Source: Clostridium sp. (GTDB taxonomy: Bacteria > Bacillota > Dethiobacteria > Dethiobacterales > Dethiobacteraceae). From it: a stretch of DNA of 64,000 bases. The stretch lies in assembly GCA_018335695.1 (NCBI GenBank), contig JAGXRV010000094.1, positions 49,443 to 113,442 on the forward strand, given 5' to 3'. Below the pieces are notes generated by a model. It was not told the origin of the DNA. It did no database searches and saw nothing but the letters and a program-made list of their open reading frames with translations. Positions 8,021 through 16,907 of the stretch are shown here, piece after piece. The number at the start of each line of letters is the position of its first letter. Position 1 is the stretch's first letter. Position numbers and translations under genes: made by a program.

Positions 8021-8476
8021 CTATTTTCGCAAGCCGAGTATTAATTCCACTTCACCCCGTCCTATTTCAAGCTCCACAGCCATATCCGCCACATCTTTGC
8101 CTTGATCTGCCAAGCGATAGATTTGCTCACGGCGATAGCGGTCTCCTTCCGGGGCAACCCGTGCCACCGGATTATTCAAGACGGCTTCCGCCCGGCTGAT
8201 AAGCCGCTCGAGTTGCTGCAACCTATGCTCTACTGCCGCACGCTGCTTTTCCAACCGTGACACCAAATGCTGAAAGACCTGATTTTTTTCATCCAACTCA
8301 GCCAAAGCGGCTTCCACCGACTCCTGCAACTCAAAGAGAATCACCAATTCACGATTCAATGGTTTACCTACCTCTGCACGCAAAGCATCGTCAAACGGTT
8401 CCCTATTTTTTTGAACCAATTTGGCGGAAGCAAGCAACACCAGCGCTAAGCCGATTAACAAAAGCAAGTATACCAT
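8021..8476 (-). CDS. DUF6115-type membrane-anchored coiled-coil protein
   Basis: 151 residues: an N-terminal membrane helix (YLLLLIGLALVLLASA), a long charged coiled coil (about 40-105), then a small helical domain IYRLADQGKDVADMAVELEI followed by GRGEVELILGLRK. That last part looks like a helix-turn-helix-type fold and is the mark of DUF6115 proteins, which commonly follow the motility sigma factor in Clostridia. The ATG at 8476 has GGGAGTGAAG upstream. The function is unknown; topology suggests a short cytoplasmic-facing scaffold. Confidence 0.72.
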   Translation of the reverse strand: MVYLLLLIGLALVLLASAKLVQKNREPFDDALRAEVGKPLNRELVILFELQESVEAALAELDEKNQVFQHLVSRLEKQRAAVEHRLQQLERLISRAEAVLNNPVARVAPEGDRYRREQIYRLADQGKDVADMAVELEIGRGEVELILGLRK

Positions 8477-8524
8477 AACTTCACTCCCGTGTTTTGGCTA
8501 TTGTGATCACTATGCCACAACTGT

Positions 8525-9244
8525 TCACTCTTCTGTCAGGGCGGTGCGCAGGCGCGCTACAATACGCGCATGCAACTGACAAACCCGCGATTCCGATACG
8601 CCAAGCACTAAGCCTACTTCCTTCAGCGTCAGTTCCTCCTGATAATAAAGAGCAAGTAATTGTTGCTGACGTTCCGGCAATTCTTTAATGGCCGCCGCCA
8701 AGCGTTCTTTTTCCTCGACAGCTATCAGCCGCTCCAGTGTCGTTGTTTCCGGGCCTTCGGCCTCCGGTGCGGCAAACAAAGTGTCCTCCATAGACAACAC
8801 TGCGCCGCAGTTAATCATCGTTAATGTCTTGCGCAGCTGCTCCACCGCCAGTTGTAAATAGTCAGCCACTTCTTCCAGCTCCGGCTCTCTGCCCAGTTTA
8901 GCCGCCAAAAGCTGGGAAGCGCGATCCACTTCCCGCATCTGACGCAAAAGAGAGCGTGGCAGCCAACACAAACGACGCAGCTCATCCAGCATAGCGCCAC
9001 GGATCCTCAGTGTGGCAAAAGACTCAAAGCGAACTCCTCTGTTGGGGTCGAATCGTTGCATAGCCTCCAGCAAGCCGAGCACACCGGCTTGCACCAAGTC
9101 GTCACGATTAACATGAGCCGGCAAGCCCAACGCCAGACGCCCCGCGTGCAAACGCACAAGCGGCAGGTATTGACTTACCAGTTCACTTTGCACCCCTGCT
9201 GCTTTTGTTTCCTGGTATTTCAACCAGAGGTTAGTTCCGCTCAT
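8525..9244 (-). CDS. fliA: Flagellar sigma factor sigma-28 (FliA/SigD)
   Basis: A 239-residue sigma-70 family factor of the FliA/WhiG class. It has region 2 (LVQAGVLGLLEAMQRFDPNR and FESFATLRIRGAMLDELR), region 3 (LAAKLGREPELEEVADYL) and region 4 (LPERQQQLLALYYQEELT, with LKEVGLVLGVSESRVCQL). It directs transcription of late flagellar and chemotaxis genes; matching promoters are seen before flgN, flagellin and flgM. The preferred start is the ATG at 9244 behind GGGGGCG; a TTG at 9262 overlapping the previous stop is also possible. The anti-sigma factor FlgM is encoded at 40464. Confidence 0.95.
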   Translation of the reverse strand: MSGTNLWLKYQETKAAGVQSELVSQYLPLVRLHAGRLALGLPAHVNRDDLVQAGVLGLLEAMQRFDPNRGVRFESFATLRIRGAMLDELRRLCWLPRSLLRQMREVDRASQLLAAKLGREPELEEVADYLQLAVEQLRKTLTMINCGAVLSMEDTLFAAPEAEGPETTTLERLIAVEEKERLAAAIKELPERQQQLLALYYQEELTLKEVGLVLGVSESRVCQLHARIVARLRTALTEE

Positions 9245-9258
9245 CGATTTCGCCCCCG

Positions 9259-9918
9259 TCAAATTTGGGTTCTTTGGCGCATCATGCTAAAGACATAGGA
9301 GATAATTCGTTCCTGCGCTGCTTCACTAATTCCCTGGAAACAAACACCAAAGCGAAAAGAGCGCTGCCACTCGTCTTCTGTAACCCAGCTAACTTTACCG
9401 CTTAAAATCAATTCCTGGGGATTGCCGTCATTTAGCTTGAGGCGCAGCAAAACCTGTGACCCCATTTGCACGGCGGTGCTTGTATAAATCTGCAGTCCGC
9501 CGCCGGAAATATCAATTATTTTTCCTGTTTTTTCCTCACAGCCTTCCGGCATCAGAGTAACGTCCGACTGAGAATAAAAATAAAAGCGCACCGGAAGGGT
9601 GATGGGAAAGCGAACAAAGCTGCGGCGCTGCTTGCGGGTAAAAAATGCAGGGCGGGAAAGCAGCACCAGCGGCACATGATTTGACTTTCTCCGGCCAAGC
9701 ACTTTAGCCTGAAAACCGTAGAAAGCATCGCTGACAGCAAATTCCACGCTGACTATTTCGCCTGTATGAAGAAGAAGGTATTTACCTTGCCTGTAAGGAA
9801 CCGTCACAGAAATTGTTTCTCCATCAAGTTCTTGAATTAAACTCTTAAAACGCTCGCCGTCCGGCAGTTGCATGATTTCAATTTTTTGTTGTACATGTAA
9901 CCACTTCTTCTTTGTCAT
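9259..9918 (-). CDS. PilZ-domain c-di-GMP effector (YcgR/YpfB type)
   Basis: 219 residues with an N-terminal YcgR-like beta domain (about 10-95) and a C-terminal PilZ domain (about 96-215). The c-di-GMP binding signatures are clear: RKQRRSFVRFP (RxxxR) and DISGGGLQI (D/NxSxxG). Proteins of this kind act as a c-di-GMP-triggered brake on the flagellar motor or stator. The position between flhG and fliA in the flagellar operon fits. The start is the ATG at 9918 after AAGGATGG; a GTG one codon earlier exists. Confidence 0.88.
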   Translation of the reverse strand: MTKKKWLHVQQKIEIMQLPDGERFKSLIQELDGETISVTVPYRQGKYLLLHTGEIVSVEFAVSDAFYGFQAKVLGRRKSNHVPLVLLSRPAFFTRKQRRSFVRFPITLPVRFYFYSQSDVTLMPEGCEEKTGKIIDISGGGLQIYTSTAVQMGSQVLLRLKLNDGNPQELILSGKVSWVTEDEWQRSFRFGVCFQGISEAAQERIISYVFSMMRQRTQI

Positions 9919-9938
9919 CACCCAACCATCCTTCCGGC

Positions 9939-10817
9939 TCAGTTTTCCAGCAGTTTTGTCAGCCGGCTCAAAAAACCGCTGATTCCTCGCGATTTTTCCG
10001 GAACAATTTCTAATAGTTTACCGGCAATATTTTGCACATCCTGGGTTGCCCTGGTACGGGGAAAAAGGGTCAGGAATGGCTGTTGCTGTTTGACAGCATG
10101 AACCACCTGTTGGTCACTGCAGATTTCCCCCAAGAAACGCACATCAAGCTGTAAAAATTTGCGGCTCACTTCCGCAAAGCGTTCCGCGATATTAACAGCC
10201 TCGCGGTGACCGCTCACCTGGTTAACTACCAGCTTTACCTGTTGGTGAAGCTTATGCTTTGCCACCACTTTAATCAATCCGTAGGCATCGGTAATGGCAG
10301 TAGGTTCAGGAGTTGTGATTACAATCAGTTCATCTGCGGCGGAAACAAAAGACAAAACGGCACGAGAGAGACCGGCGCCGGTATCAATCAAAAGAATATC
10401 CGCCATATTCTCCAGTCCGATTAAATTGTCCATCAGTCGCTCTCGTTGCACTGACGACAAATTTGCCATTTCCGTCAAACCGGAGCCGCCAGGCACAATT
10501 TTAAGCCCGTCCGGCCCGCTGATGATAATTTCTTCCAAGGATTTAGTCCCTTGCACCACATCATACAAGTTATGCAACGGCAAAAGCCCCAAAATAATAT
10601 CCACATTTGCCAGACCCAAGTCGGCATCCATAATCGCCACCCGCTTGCCCAAACGGGAAAGGGCAATAGCTAAGTTAACCACCAGATTTGTTTTGCCGAC
10701 TCCCCCTTTACCGCTGGTGACAGTAATCACCCTGGGGATTCTTTTTTGTTTAATAATCACCCGCCTTGAGTCTGCCGCCAAGGCAAGTTGACGAAAACGC
10801 TCCGCTTGGTCAGACAT
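9939..10817 (-). CDS. flhG: Flagellar number regulator FlhG (MinD/ParA-like ATPase)
   Basis: A 292-residue MinD-family ATPase with the deviant Walker A TSGKGGVGKTNLVVNLA, IMDADLGLANVDI and LLIDTGAGLS. The N-terminal SDQAERFRQL matches the DQAxxLR helix with which FlhG stimulates the FlhF GTPase. Together they set flagellar number and position. The ATG at 10817 (AGGGG upstream) overlaps the flhF stop by eight bases; a TTG at 10826 would put the start directly against the ribosome site. The C-terminus is rich in basic and hydrophobic residues (GFLSRLTKLL), as in MinD membrane-targeting helices. Confidence 0.94.
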   Translation of the reverse strand: MSDQAERFRQLALAADSRRVIIKQKRIPRVITVTSGKGGVGKTNLVVNLAIALSRLGKRVAIMDADLGLANVDIILGLLPLHNLYDVVQGTKSLEEIIISGPDGLKIVPGGSGLTEMANLSSVQRERLMDNLIGLENMADILLIDTGAGLSRAVLSFVSAADELIVITTPEPTAITDAYGLIKVVAKHKLHQQVKLVVNQVSGHREAVNIAERFAEVSRKFLQLDVRFLGEICSDQQVVHAVKQQQPFLTLFPRTRATQDVQNIAGKLLEIVPEKSRGISGFLSRLTKLLEN

Positions 10818-11895
10818 GCTGCTCAACCCCTAGGATCAGTTTTGCCAGCCTTTCCGCGTTGGCTCCTTCCAGATCATCAGGCACATTCTGGCCGGTAGTA
10901 ATATATGTCAACGGCAAGCTGGTTGAGGAAGAGGTATTTAACAGCACGCCAAAAGTATCTGTCTCATCCAGCTTAGTGAAGATCAGCCGGTTAAAATTGA
11001 CTTTGGCGAAATTAGCCATAATCCGGTATAAATCTTTTGTTTTTGTAGTGGCACTCAAAACAAGAAATATTTCCGGACTTAGGAGACCAGCCATGAACGA
11101 GGAAAGTTCTGACACCTGCATAGAGTTTTTTGAGTTGCGCCCCGCCGTATCCACTAAAATCAGTTCACGGTCTGCCAGACGCTCCAGTGCGCGCGGCATA
11201 TCTTTCGGTGTCATCACTACTTCGATAGGCATGCCGGTAATGTCGGCATAGGTGCGCAGTTGTTCAACCGCCCCGATACGGTAGGTATCAATAGTAATCA
11301 TTCCTACCTGCTTATTATGATACAGCGCAAAGCGCGCTGCCAGTTTCGCAAGCGTAGTAGTTTTTCCGACACCTGTCGGTCCGACGAAAGCTAAGATGCG
11401 GGCAGTATCCGGCAAGTCGGCAACGCGCAGCCTTTCGCGCACTTTTTTCAACAGAATCAACTCAATTACTTCGTCAGAAAGGGCATTTTCAACCGCAAAA
11501 TCTTCGTGAATTTCTGTTAGAATTTGCTGTGCCAGCGCCGGTTCCACATCATTTTCAATCAGACGCTGCATCCAACGGTAAAAAGGACCTTTCTCCTCAA
11601 TATTTTGTTTCTGCTGCCGATTTACCAGCTGGTTTACCAGCTTTTTCAGTTCGCTAAGCTCTCCTTGCAATTTTTGTTCCTGAAAATCTCTTTCCCGGGC
11701 GGCACCGGCCTGCCAAGGTGACGGCGTGGAGTCCACAGCGGCAGTAATTTCAACCTTCACAGGTGCGAAAAAACCGCGCAAACCTTTTTCACGCACTTTA
11801 CGGCTATCGATAATAACGGCTTCAGGTCCCAATTCCTTTTTGATCTGCAGCATGCCTTCCTGCACATTTTCCACACAATATTTTTTGATCTTCAC
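10810..11895 (-). CDS. flhF: Flagellar SRP-like GTPase FlhF
   Basis: 361 residues. The N-terminal B domain starts MKIKKYCVENVQEGMLQIKK and includes AVIIDSRKV. The NG GTPase domain has G1 GPTGVGKTTTLAKLAA, TIDTYRIGAVEQLRTYA, DTAGRNSKN and the specificity motif TKLDETDTFG. It is a signal-recognition-particle family GTPase that marks the site of flagellum assembly. The GTG start overlaps the flhA stop (GTGA), so translation is probably coupled. It is shorter than the Bacillus and polar-flagellate versions mainly in the linker after the B domain. Confidence 0.95.
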   Translation of the reverse strand: MKIKKYCVENVQEGMLQIKKELGPEAVIIDSRKVREKGLRGFFAPVKVEITAAVDSTPSPWQAGAARERDFQEQKLQGELSELKKLVNQLVNRQQKQNIEEKGPFYRWMQRLIENDVEPALAQQILTEIHEDFAVENALSDEVIELILLKKVRERLRVADLPDTARILAFVGPTGVGKTTTLAKLAARFALYHNKQVGMITIDTYRIGAVEQLRTYADITGMPIEVVMTPKDMPRALERLADRELILVDTAGRNSKNSMQVSELSSFMAGLLSPEIFLVLSATTKTKDLYRIMANFAKVNFNRLIFTKLDETDTFGVLLNTSSSTSLPLTYITTGQNVPDDLEGANAERLAKLILGVEQHV

Positions 11896-13970
11896 CCTTG
11901 GCTCACCATCCCTACCGATTCTACTTCTAATCCGGGAATAATTTCATTGAAAGAGAGGACGGCCAGACTTGGCAGAAACCTTTCTGTCAATCGCTTAAAC
12001 GGTAACCTGATTCGCGCCGATGTAAGCACCACCGGACTGCGTCCCTGGGAGATCACCTGTTCTGCCCGCACCGAAAGTTCAGCCATCATCTTCTGCAGCA
12101 TTTGCGGATCGATCACCGGGTAAATACCTGTCGACGTCGCTTGCAAAGAGTCTGCCAACTTCTGTTCAAGCCGCGGATCAAGAGAAATAACTTGCAGTTT
12201 GCCGTCGTGGACATATTGACGGCAAATAGTCCGCGCCAACGATTGCCGCACATAATCAGTCAACAAATCAGTCTCGCGGCTTGTACGCGCGTAGTCAGCC
12301 ATTGTCTCAAAAATTGTTACCAAATCGCGGATTGAGACGCGTTCCTTTAATAAATTTTGGAGTACTTTCTGAACTTCTCCCACAGTCAGCAGCTCAGGCA
12401 GCAACTCATCGATTACTGCAGGCTGTTTTTCCTTTACCAGGTCAATCAGCGACTTTACTTCCTGACGCCCTAAAAGCTCATGGGCATAAGCTTTAACCGT
12501 TTCGGTAAGATGTGTGATCAGCACGGTGATTACATCGACCACAGTATAACCCAGCATCTCAACCGCTTCTCTCTTCTCAGCAGGAATCCAAGTGGCCGGC
12601 AGACCGAAAGTCGGCTCCCTGGTGGGGTAACCTTCAAGTTGATGATGACTATCAAAATCCAGCGGATTCATGGCGAGATAATAACCGGGTCGCAACTCAC
12701 CGCGGGCGATCTCATTGCCCTTTAATTTGAAAACATAATTTCCCGGAGGCAGTTGCAAATTATCGCGAATACGAATGGGCTGCACCACAATTCCGAGCTC
12801 GAGCGCACATTGTCTGCGGCTGGCGGTGATCCTCTCCAAAAGGTCTCCGCCTTGGTCCTGGTCTGTGAGCGAAATCAGACTGTAGCCGATTTCAATTTCC
12901 ATTGGTTCTACCGCCAGCAGATTCATCACATTTTCAGGCGGAGCAGGCGTTGCTTCTTTTTTGGCGGATGCCTGGGAAATGGCGCGCTTTTCATCCTCTT
13001 TTTGTTCATCGAGCAAGATATATGCCGCAAAAGCGGTGGCAAGCGAAAGCAGGAAAAACGGGAAGAAAGGAATCTGAGGAACCAAAGCGAGCGCGAGCAA
13101 AATTCCGCTGCTAAGCATCATCACACGTGGGAAGCTTAGCAATTGCTTGGACAAATCCCGGCCAAAACTTCCTTGCGAGGTATTGCGCGTCACCAACAAA
13201 CCTGCCGCGGTCGCAACCAAAAGCGCCGGAATTTGCGTCACCAAGCCGTCTCCTACCGTGAGCAGAATATACTTTTGCAGCGCTTCCTCAAAGGAAAAGC
13301 CCAATTGTATCATCCCGATGGCAAACCCTCCGAGGATGTTGACGAGTACAATTACAATCCCGGCAATGGCATCACCCCGCACAAATTTGCTGGCACCGTC
13401 CATCGCCCCGTAAAAATCTGCTTCCGCTTGCAATGTTTGTCGTCTGCTTCTAGCCGTATGTTCGTCAATCAAGCCGGCGTTAAAATCGGCATCTATACTC
13501 ATTTGCTTACCGGGCATAGCATCGAGCGTAAAGCGGGCGGACACTTCAGCCACGCGTCCGGCGCCGCTGGTAATAACCACAAACTGAATTACTGTGATAA
13601 TAATAAAAATGATTAGACCGACCGCATAATTGTTACCCGCCACAAAATTACCGAAAGCGGCAATCATCGCGCCTGCTTCACCGCGACTAAGTATCAGTCT
13701 GGTGGAAGAAACATTTAAAGAAAGACGGAAAAGGGTAATCACGAGCAGCAAGGAAGGAAAGACAGAAAACTGTAAAGTTTGCGTTGTAAATAATGTTAAA
13801 AGCATGATCGTCAGCGACAAGGCAATAGACAAGGTTAAGAGTAAATCCAATAGCAAGGGAGGAATAGGGATGATAATAATCATCACCACCGCCACCACCG
13901 CAGCCGCCACGAGCATATCTGCATTTTGCATCATACCCAGCCATCCGCGGCGGGCAAAAGTTCTCGCCAA
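11892..13970 (-). CDS. flhA: Flagellar export gate protein FlhA
   Basis: 692 residues. The N-terminal half has about eight membrane helices (MLVAAAVVAVVMIIII onwards) and the conserved cytoplasmic FHIPEP-like loop (around GKQMSIDADFNAGLIDEHTA). The C-terminal half is the cytoplasmic ring domain that docks chaperone-substrate complexes (VDVITVLITHLTETVKAYAH, LLGRQEVKSLID, and a late LPFKRLTERFLPSLAVLSFN). It forms the nonameric ring of the type III export gate. The start is the TTG at 13970, seven bases behind AGAGGATGG; an ATG twelve codons in (13934) is a weaker choice. Confidence 0.95.
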   Translation of the reverse strand: MARTFARRGWLGMMQNADMLVAAAVVAVVMIIIIPIPPLLLDLLLTLSIALSLTIMLLTLFTTQTLQFSVFPSLLLVITLFRLSLNVSSTRLILSRGEAGAMIAAFGNFVAGNNYAVGLIIFIIITVIQFVVITSGAGRVAEVSARFTLDAMPGKQMSIDADFNAGLIDEHTARSRRQTLQAEADFYGAMDGASKFVRGDAIAGIVIVLVNILGGFAIGMIQLGFSFEEALQKYILLTVGDGLVTQIPALLVATAAGLLVTRNTSQGSFGRDLSKQLLSFPRVMMLSSGILLALALVPQIPFFPFFLLSLATAFAAYILLDEQKEDEKRAISQASAKKEATPAPPENVMNLLAVEPMEIEIGYSLISLTDQDQGGDLLERITASRRQCALELGIVVQPIRIRDNLQLPPGNYVFKLKGNEIARGELRPGYYLAMNPLDFDSHHQLEGYPTREPTFGLPATWIPAEKREAVEMLGYTVVDVITVLITHLTETVKAYAHELLGRQEVKSLIDLVKEKQPAVIDELLPELLTVGEVQKVLQNLLKERVSIRDLVTIFETMADYARTSRETDLLTDYVRQSLARTICRQYVHDGKLQVISLDPRLEQKLADSLQATSTGIYPVIDPQMLQKMMAELSVRAEQVISQGRSPVVLTSARIRLPFKRLTERFLPSLAVLSFNEIIPGLEVESVGMVSQG

Positions 13971-14006
13971 GATTATGCCATCCTCTCAAAGCAGGCAGTC
14001 ACTGCT

Positions 14007-15080
14007 TTAGCGCAACTTATAAACAAGCGCCAGAATTTCCGCCACTGCTTGGTAAAGTTCCACCGGGATCTCCTGCCCAATCTCCACCTGGTCATAAAGC
14101 ATTCTTGCCACCTGCTTGTTTTCCACCAGGGAAACGCCATGTTCCGTCGCCACATCGCGAATCCTTTTTGCCATCAGCGCTGCTCCTTTTGCTACCACCA
14201 CCGGCGCTTCATCCTCTGTTTCACGGTAGCGAACTGCAACCGCCAAAGCTGTAGGGTTTGTGATTACTACTGTGGCACTCGGCACATCCTGCATCATGCG
14301 TTGCATAGCAATTTTGCGCTGTTGTTCTCGCAGACGGCCACGCAATTGCGGATCTCCTTCTGTCTGCTTAAATTCCTCTTTGACTTCCTGTTTTGTCATT
14401 TTCAGATTCTGGTTATGCTCATAGCGTTGATAAAGATAATCCATCAGCGAAAGGGCGAAAAAAACTGCGGCGATTCTAAGCGACATATTCAAGGTAAGTG
14501 AGCGGATTGTTTCCCACAGACCGCCGGCGTCCTGGTAAAGCGTAAGCAGCAGTGTCTCCAGATTGTTGCGGATAAACAGAACGACTACGATTCCCACAAG
14601 AAATATTTTCAGCAGCAACTTAACCAGTTCAAAGAGTGACCGTTTCGAAAAACTTTTTTTAAAGCCCTCCACCGGATTTAACCTGTTTAATTGCGGATTG
14701 AGCGGTTCGGTGGTAAAAAGAAAGCCTACCTGCAGGTAATTTACTAACAGACCGGTCAACAAAGCGGTTAAAAATAATGGCAGTGTCAGCAGAAAGTAAT
14801 CTCCAAAGACAGCCAGAGACAGGCTGCGGAAATTGCCGTGCGTCAGCACCCCCCCGCCCATAAGCAAGTAACGGACTGTCATCTGGGTAAAATAGGCAAA
14901 TAATAATTCTCCGGCGGCGAGAAAAAACCCTGTTACCGCAAGTAAATTAACCGCAGAATTTAATTCTGCCGACTTAACCACCTGACCCCTTTTGCGCGCT
15001 TCCTCTTTGCGCCGCGGAGTGGCATCTTCCGTCTTGTCCCCTTCAGCAAAAAGCTGCAGGTCAAGTCGCCCATGTGTAAT
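14007..15080 (-). CDS. flhB: Flagellar export switch protein FlhB (start codon irregular)
   Basis: FlhB changes export specificity from rod/hook to filament proteins. The conserved N-terminus RLDLQLFAEGDKTEDATP, then RRKEEARKRGQVVKSAEL, is clear in frame but no ATG, GTG or TTG precedes it; the only candidate is an ATT at 15080 sharing a base with the fliR stop, giving about 357 residues, the usual size. The nearest ATG (15073) is in another frame. A GTG at 14981 would delete the conserved N-terminus. Four membrane helices follow, then the cytoplasmic domain. The self-cleavage site reads NPTA instead of NPTH. Gene identity is certain; whether it is intact is not. Confidence 0.85.
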   Translation of the reverse strand: MTHGRLDLQLFAEGDKTEDATPRRKEEARKRGQVVKSAELNSAVNLLAVTGFFLAAGELLFAYFTQMTVRYLLMGGGVLTHGNFRSLSLAVFGDYFLLTLPLFLTALLTGLLVNYLQVGFLFTTEPLNPQLNRLNPVEGFKKSFSKRSLFELVKLLLKIFLVGIVVVLFIRNNLETLLLTLYQDAGGLWETIRSLTLNMSLRIAAVFFALSLMDYLYQRYEHNQNLKMTKQEVKEEFKQTEGDPQLRGRLREQQRKIAMQRMMQDVPSATVVITNPTALAVAVRYRETEDEAPVVVAKGAALMAKRIRDVATEHGVSLVENKQVARMLYDQVEIGQEIPVELYQAVAEILALVYKLR

Positions 15081-15841
15081 TAAAAGAGGCCAAAAAGGGT
15101 GGCAATCTGACTCTGCATGCGGGCAAAGACAGTGATCATCAGGCTTGCCAGGTACGGGAAGATCAGATAAACGATAAATAACGCAACCCCCACCTTTAGC
15201 GGCATCCCCTCCATAAAGACATGTATTTGGGGAACCGTTTTAGAGAGCAGACCAAGCGCCAGGTCGGAAAAGATTAATACCGCAACGACAGGGGCTGCCA
15301 GTTGAAATGCAACCAAAAACATCTCAAACACAAACTGCATAAATTGCGGGATTAAATGCGGAGAAAAAACTGCGCTGCCCGGCGGAATTATTTCCACCGA
15401 ACGGGACAAAGCCAAAAATAGCTGATGATGCCCGCTGAGCGAAAGATAAAAGACTAAGGCAAAAAGATAATAAAATTGTTCAAAAATTGTTATCTGGCTG
15501 CCAAATTGCGGATCAAAAATAGAGGCCATCATTAAGCCGGATTGCATATCCACAAGCTGCCCCGCAAGCCTGACAGCGCTAAAGATTAAAAGCACCAGAA
15601 ACCCTAAAGTCAAACCAAAAAGTACTTCCGAACCCACCGCCAAAAAATATGTAATAAAATGTGCCGGCAGTTCAGGTGTCGCGGGAGGATTCGCCAGAAA
15701 AATCAGCAGAGCCAGCAAGCCGGCAAAACCCACTTTCGCCAAAGCCGGGATGCCTTGCCAAGAAAAGAAAGGAAGCACAGCAATCAGGGCGGTAAAGCGG
15801 GTGAACAGCAAAAAGAAAACAGACCATTGCTCAAGAGTCAT
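15080..15841 (-). CDS. fliR: Flagellar export gate protein FliR
   Basis: 253 residues, almost entirely membrane-spanning helices (for example IPALAKVGFAGLLALLIFLA and MFLVAFQLAAPVVAVLIFSD), with the conserved FliR core TLGFLVLLIFSAVRLAGQLV and the C-terminal MQSQIATLFGLF. With FliP and FliQ it forms the export gate at the base of the rod. The ATG at 15841 comes six bases after the fliQ stop. Its stop codon is immediately followed by the start of FlhB; FliR-FlhB fusions exist in some Clostridia, so this junction deserves care. Confidence 0.93.
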   Translation of the reverse strand: MTLEQWSVFFLLFTRFTALIAVLPFFSWQGIPALAKVGFAGLLALLIFLANPPATPELPAHFITYFLAVGSEVLFGLTLGFLVLLIFSAVRLAGQLVDMQSGLMMASIFDPQFGSQITIFEQFYYLFALVFYLSLSGHHQLFLALSRSVEIIPPGSAVFSPHLIPQFMQFVFEMFLVAFQLAAPVVAVLIFSDLALGLLSKTVPQIHVFMEGMPLKVGVALFIVYLIFPYLASLMITVFARMQSQIATLFGLF

Positions 15842-15847
15842 CTGCCG

Positions 15848-16126
15848 CTAAGACCCAAAAGTGCCTAGATGAGCAAAAATGCTAAGTGTAAGCTGGATCA
15901 GCATATTAAGCATCCAGCCGCCAAAAAACAACATGCTGATAAAGACGGCAACAATTTTCGGCACAAAAGTTAATGTTGGTTCCTGAATCTGTGTGGTAGC
16001 CTGAAACACACTGACACTCAGACCGACAACCAAGCTGATAATCAGCACCGGGGCGGAAATATACAAGGTGGCTAAGACCGCCTCCCGGGCGACCGTCAGG
16101 ACAAGTTCTTGTGACATAATTATCAT
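15848..16126 (-). CDS. fliQ: Flagellar export gate protein FliQ
   Basis: 92 residues with two membrane hairpin helices: LISLVVGLSVSVFQATTQIQ and LTFVPKIVAVFISMLFFGGW. QATTQIQEPTLTFVPK is the family hallmark. It makes the export gate with FliP and FliR. Two ATGs are possible (16126 and 16117); both lie near AGGACGGGG. The size is usual for FliQ. Confidence 0.95.
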   Translation of the reverse strand: MIIMSQELVLTVAREAVLATLYISAPVLIISLVVGLSVSVFQATTQIQEPTLTFVPKIVAVFISMLFFGGWMLNMLIQLTLSIFAHLGTFGS

Positions 16127-16133
16127 CCCCGTC

Positions 16134-16907
16134 CTATACGAAACTCTCTACTAAAGACTGGACCACCAAATGCCAGCCGTCAACCATCACAAACAATAAT
16201 AATTTAAAGGGCAAGGAAACCATTACAGGAGGCAGCATAAACATCCCCATCGACATCAATGCGCTTGCGACAACCATATCTATCACCAGAAAGGGGATAA
16301 AAATCATAAACCCCATCTGAAATGCTGTCTTCAATTCAGAAATCACAAAAGCGGGAATCAAAACGTGCAGCGCCACATCGTCACGTGAGCGGGGCCTTTC
16401 TTCATTGGCAATATTTATAAAAAGCGCCAAATCTTTTTCCCGCGTGTGGCGGAACATAAACTCACGCATAGGCAGCATCGCCGTCGTCAGCGCTTGATTA
16501 AAATCGATTTCATCCGCAAGGTAAGGCTGAATAGCCGTCGTATTCACCTCTTGGTAGACCGGAGCCATGATAAAAAATGTCAGAAATAATGCCAAGCCAA
16601 TCAATACCTGATTTGGCGGGATCTGCTGAGTGCCCAAAGCGTTGCGAACAAAAGAGAGCACGATCACAGTCCTGGTAAACGATGTCATTAATGCCAAAAT
16701 CGCGGGGACAAGCGTCAAAACAGTAAGCAACAGCAACAGTTGCAGCGAACCAACCACCTGTTCCGGCTCGGTGGCGGTGCCTAACTCAAGATTGAGATTG
16801 GGGATAGGAATGGCCGGCTGAGCAAAAACGGGTGAGACAAGCAGCAGTGTCGCCAAAAAAAAGCTGCAAAGACTAAAAATGAGCGTCTTTTTTTTGCATT
16901 TACTCAT
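16134..16907 (-). CDS. fliP: Flagellar export gate protein FliP
   Basis: 257 residues. It has a cleavable signal peptide (KKKTLIFSLCSFFLATLLLV to about VFA-Q, residue 30), then four membrane helices with the FliP signatures SFTRTVIVLSFVRNALGTQQ and PPNQVLIGLALFLTFFIMAP. The C-terminal segment MGMFMLPPVMVSLPFKLLLF is typical. It nucleates the export gate complex. The ATG overlaps the fliO stop, so translation is coupled. Confidence 0.95.
   Translation of the reverse strand: MSKCKKKTLIFSLCSFFLATLLLVSPVFAQPAIPIPNLNLELGTATEPEQVVGSLQLLLLLTVLTLVPAILALMTSFTRTVIVLSFVRNALGTQQIPPNQVLIGLALFLTFFIMAPVYQEVNTTAIQPYLADEIDFNQALTTAMLPMREFMFRHTREKDLALFINIANEERPRSRDDVALHVLIPAFVISELKTAFQMGFMIFIPFLVIDMVVASALMSMGMFMLPPVMVSLPFKLLLFVMVDGWHLVVQSLVESFV

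Noticed and set aside
12753..13616. Long plus-strand frames inside flhA
   Set aside because: They mirror the conserved flhA frame, lack ribosome sites and resemble no known protein.
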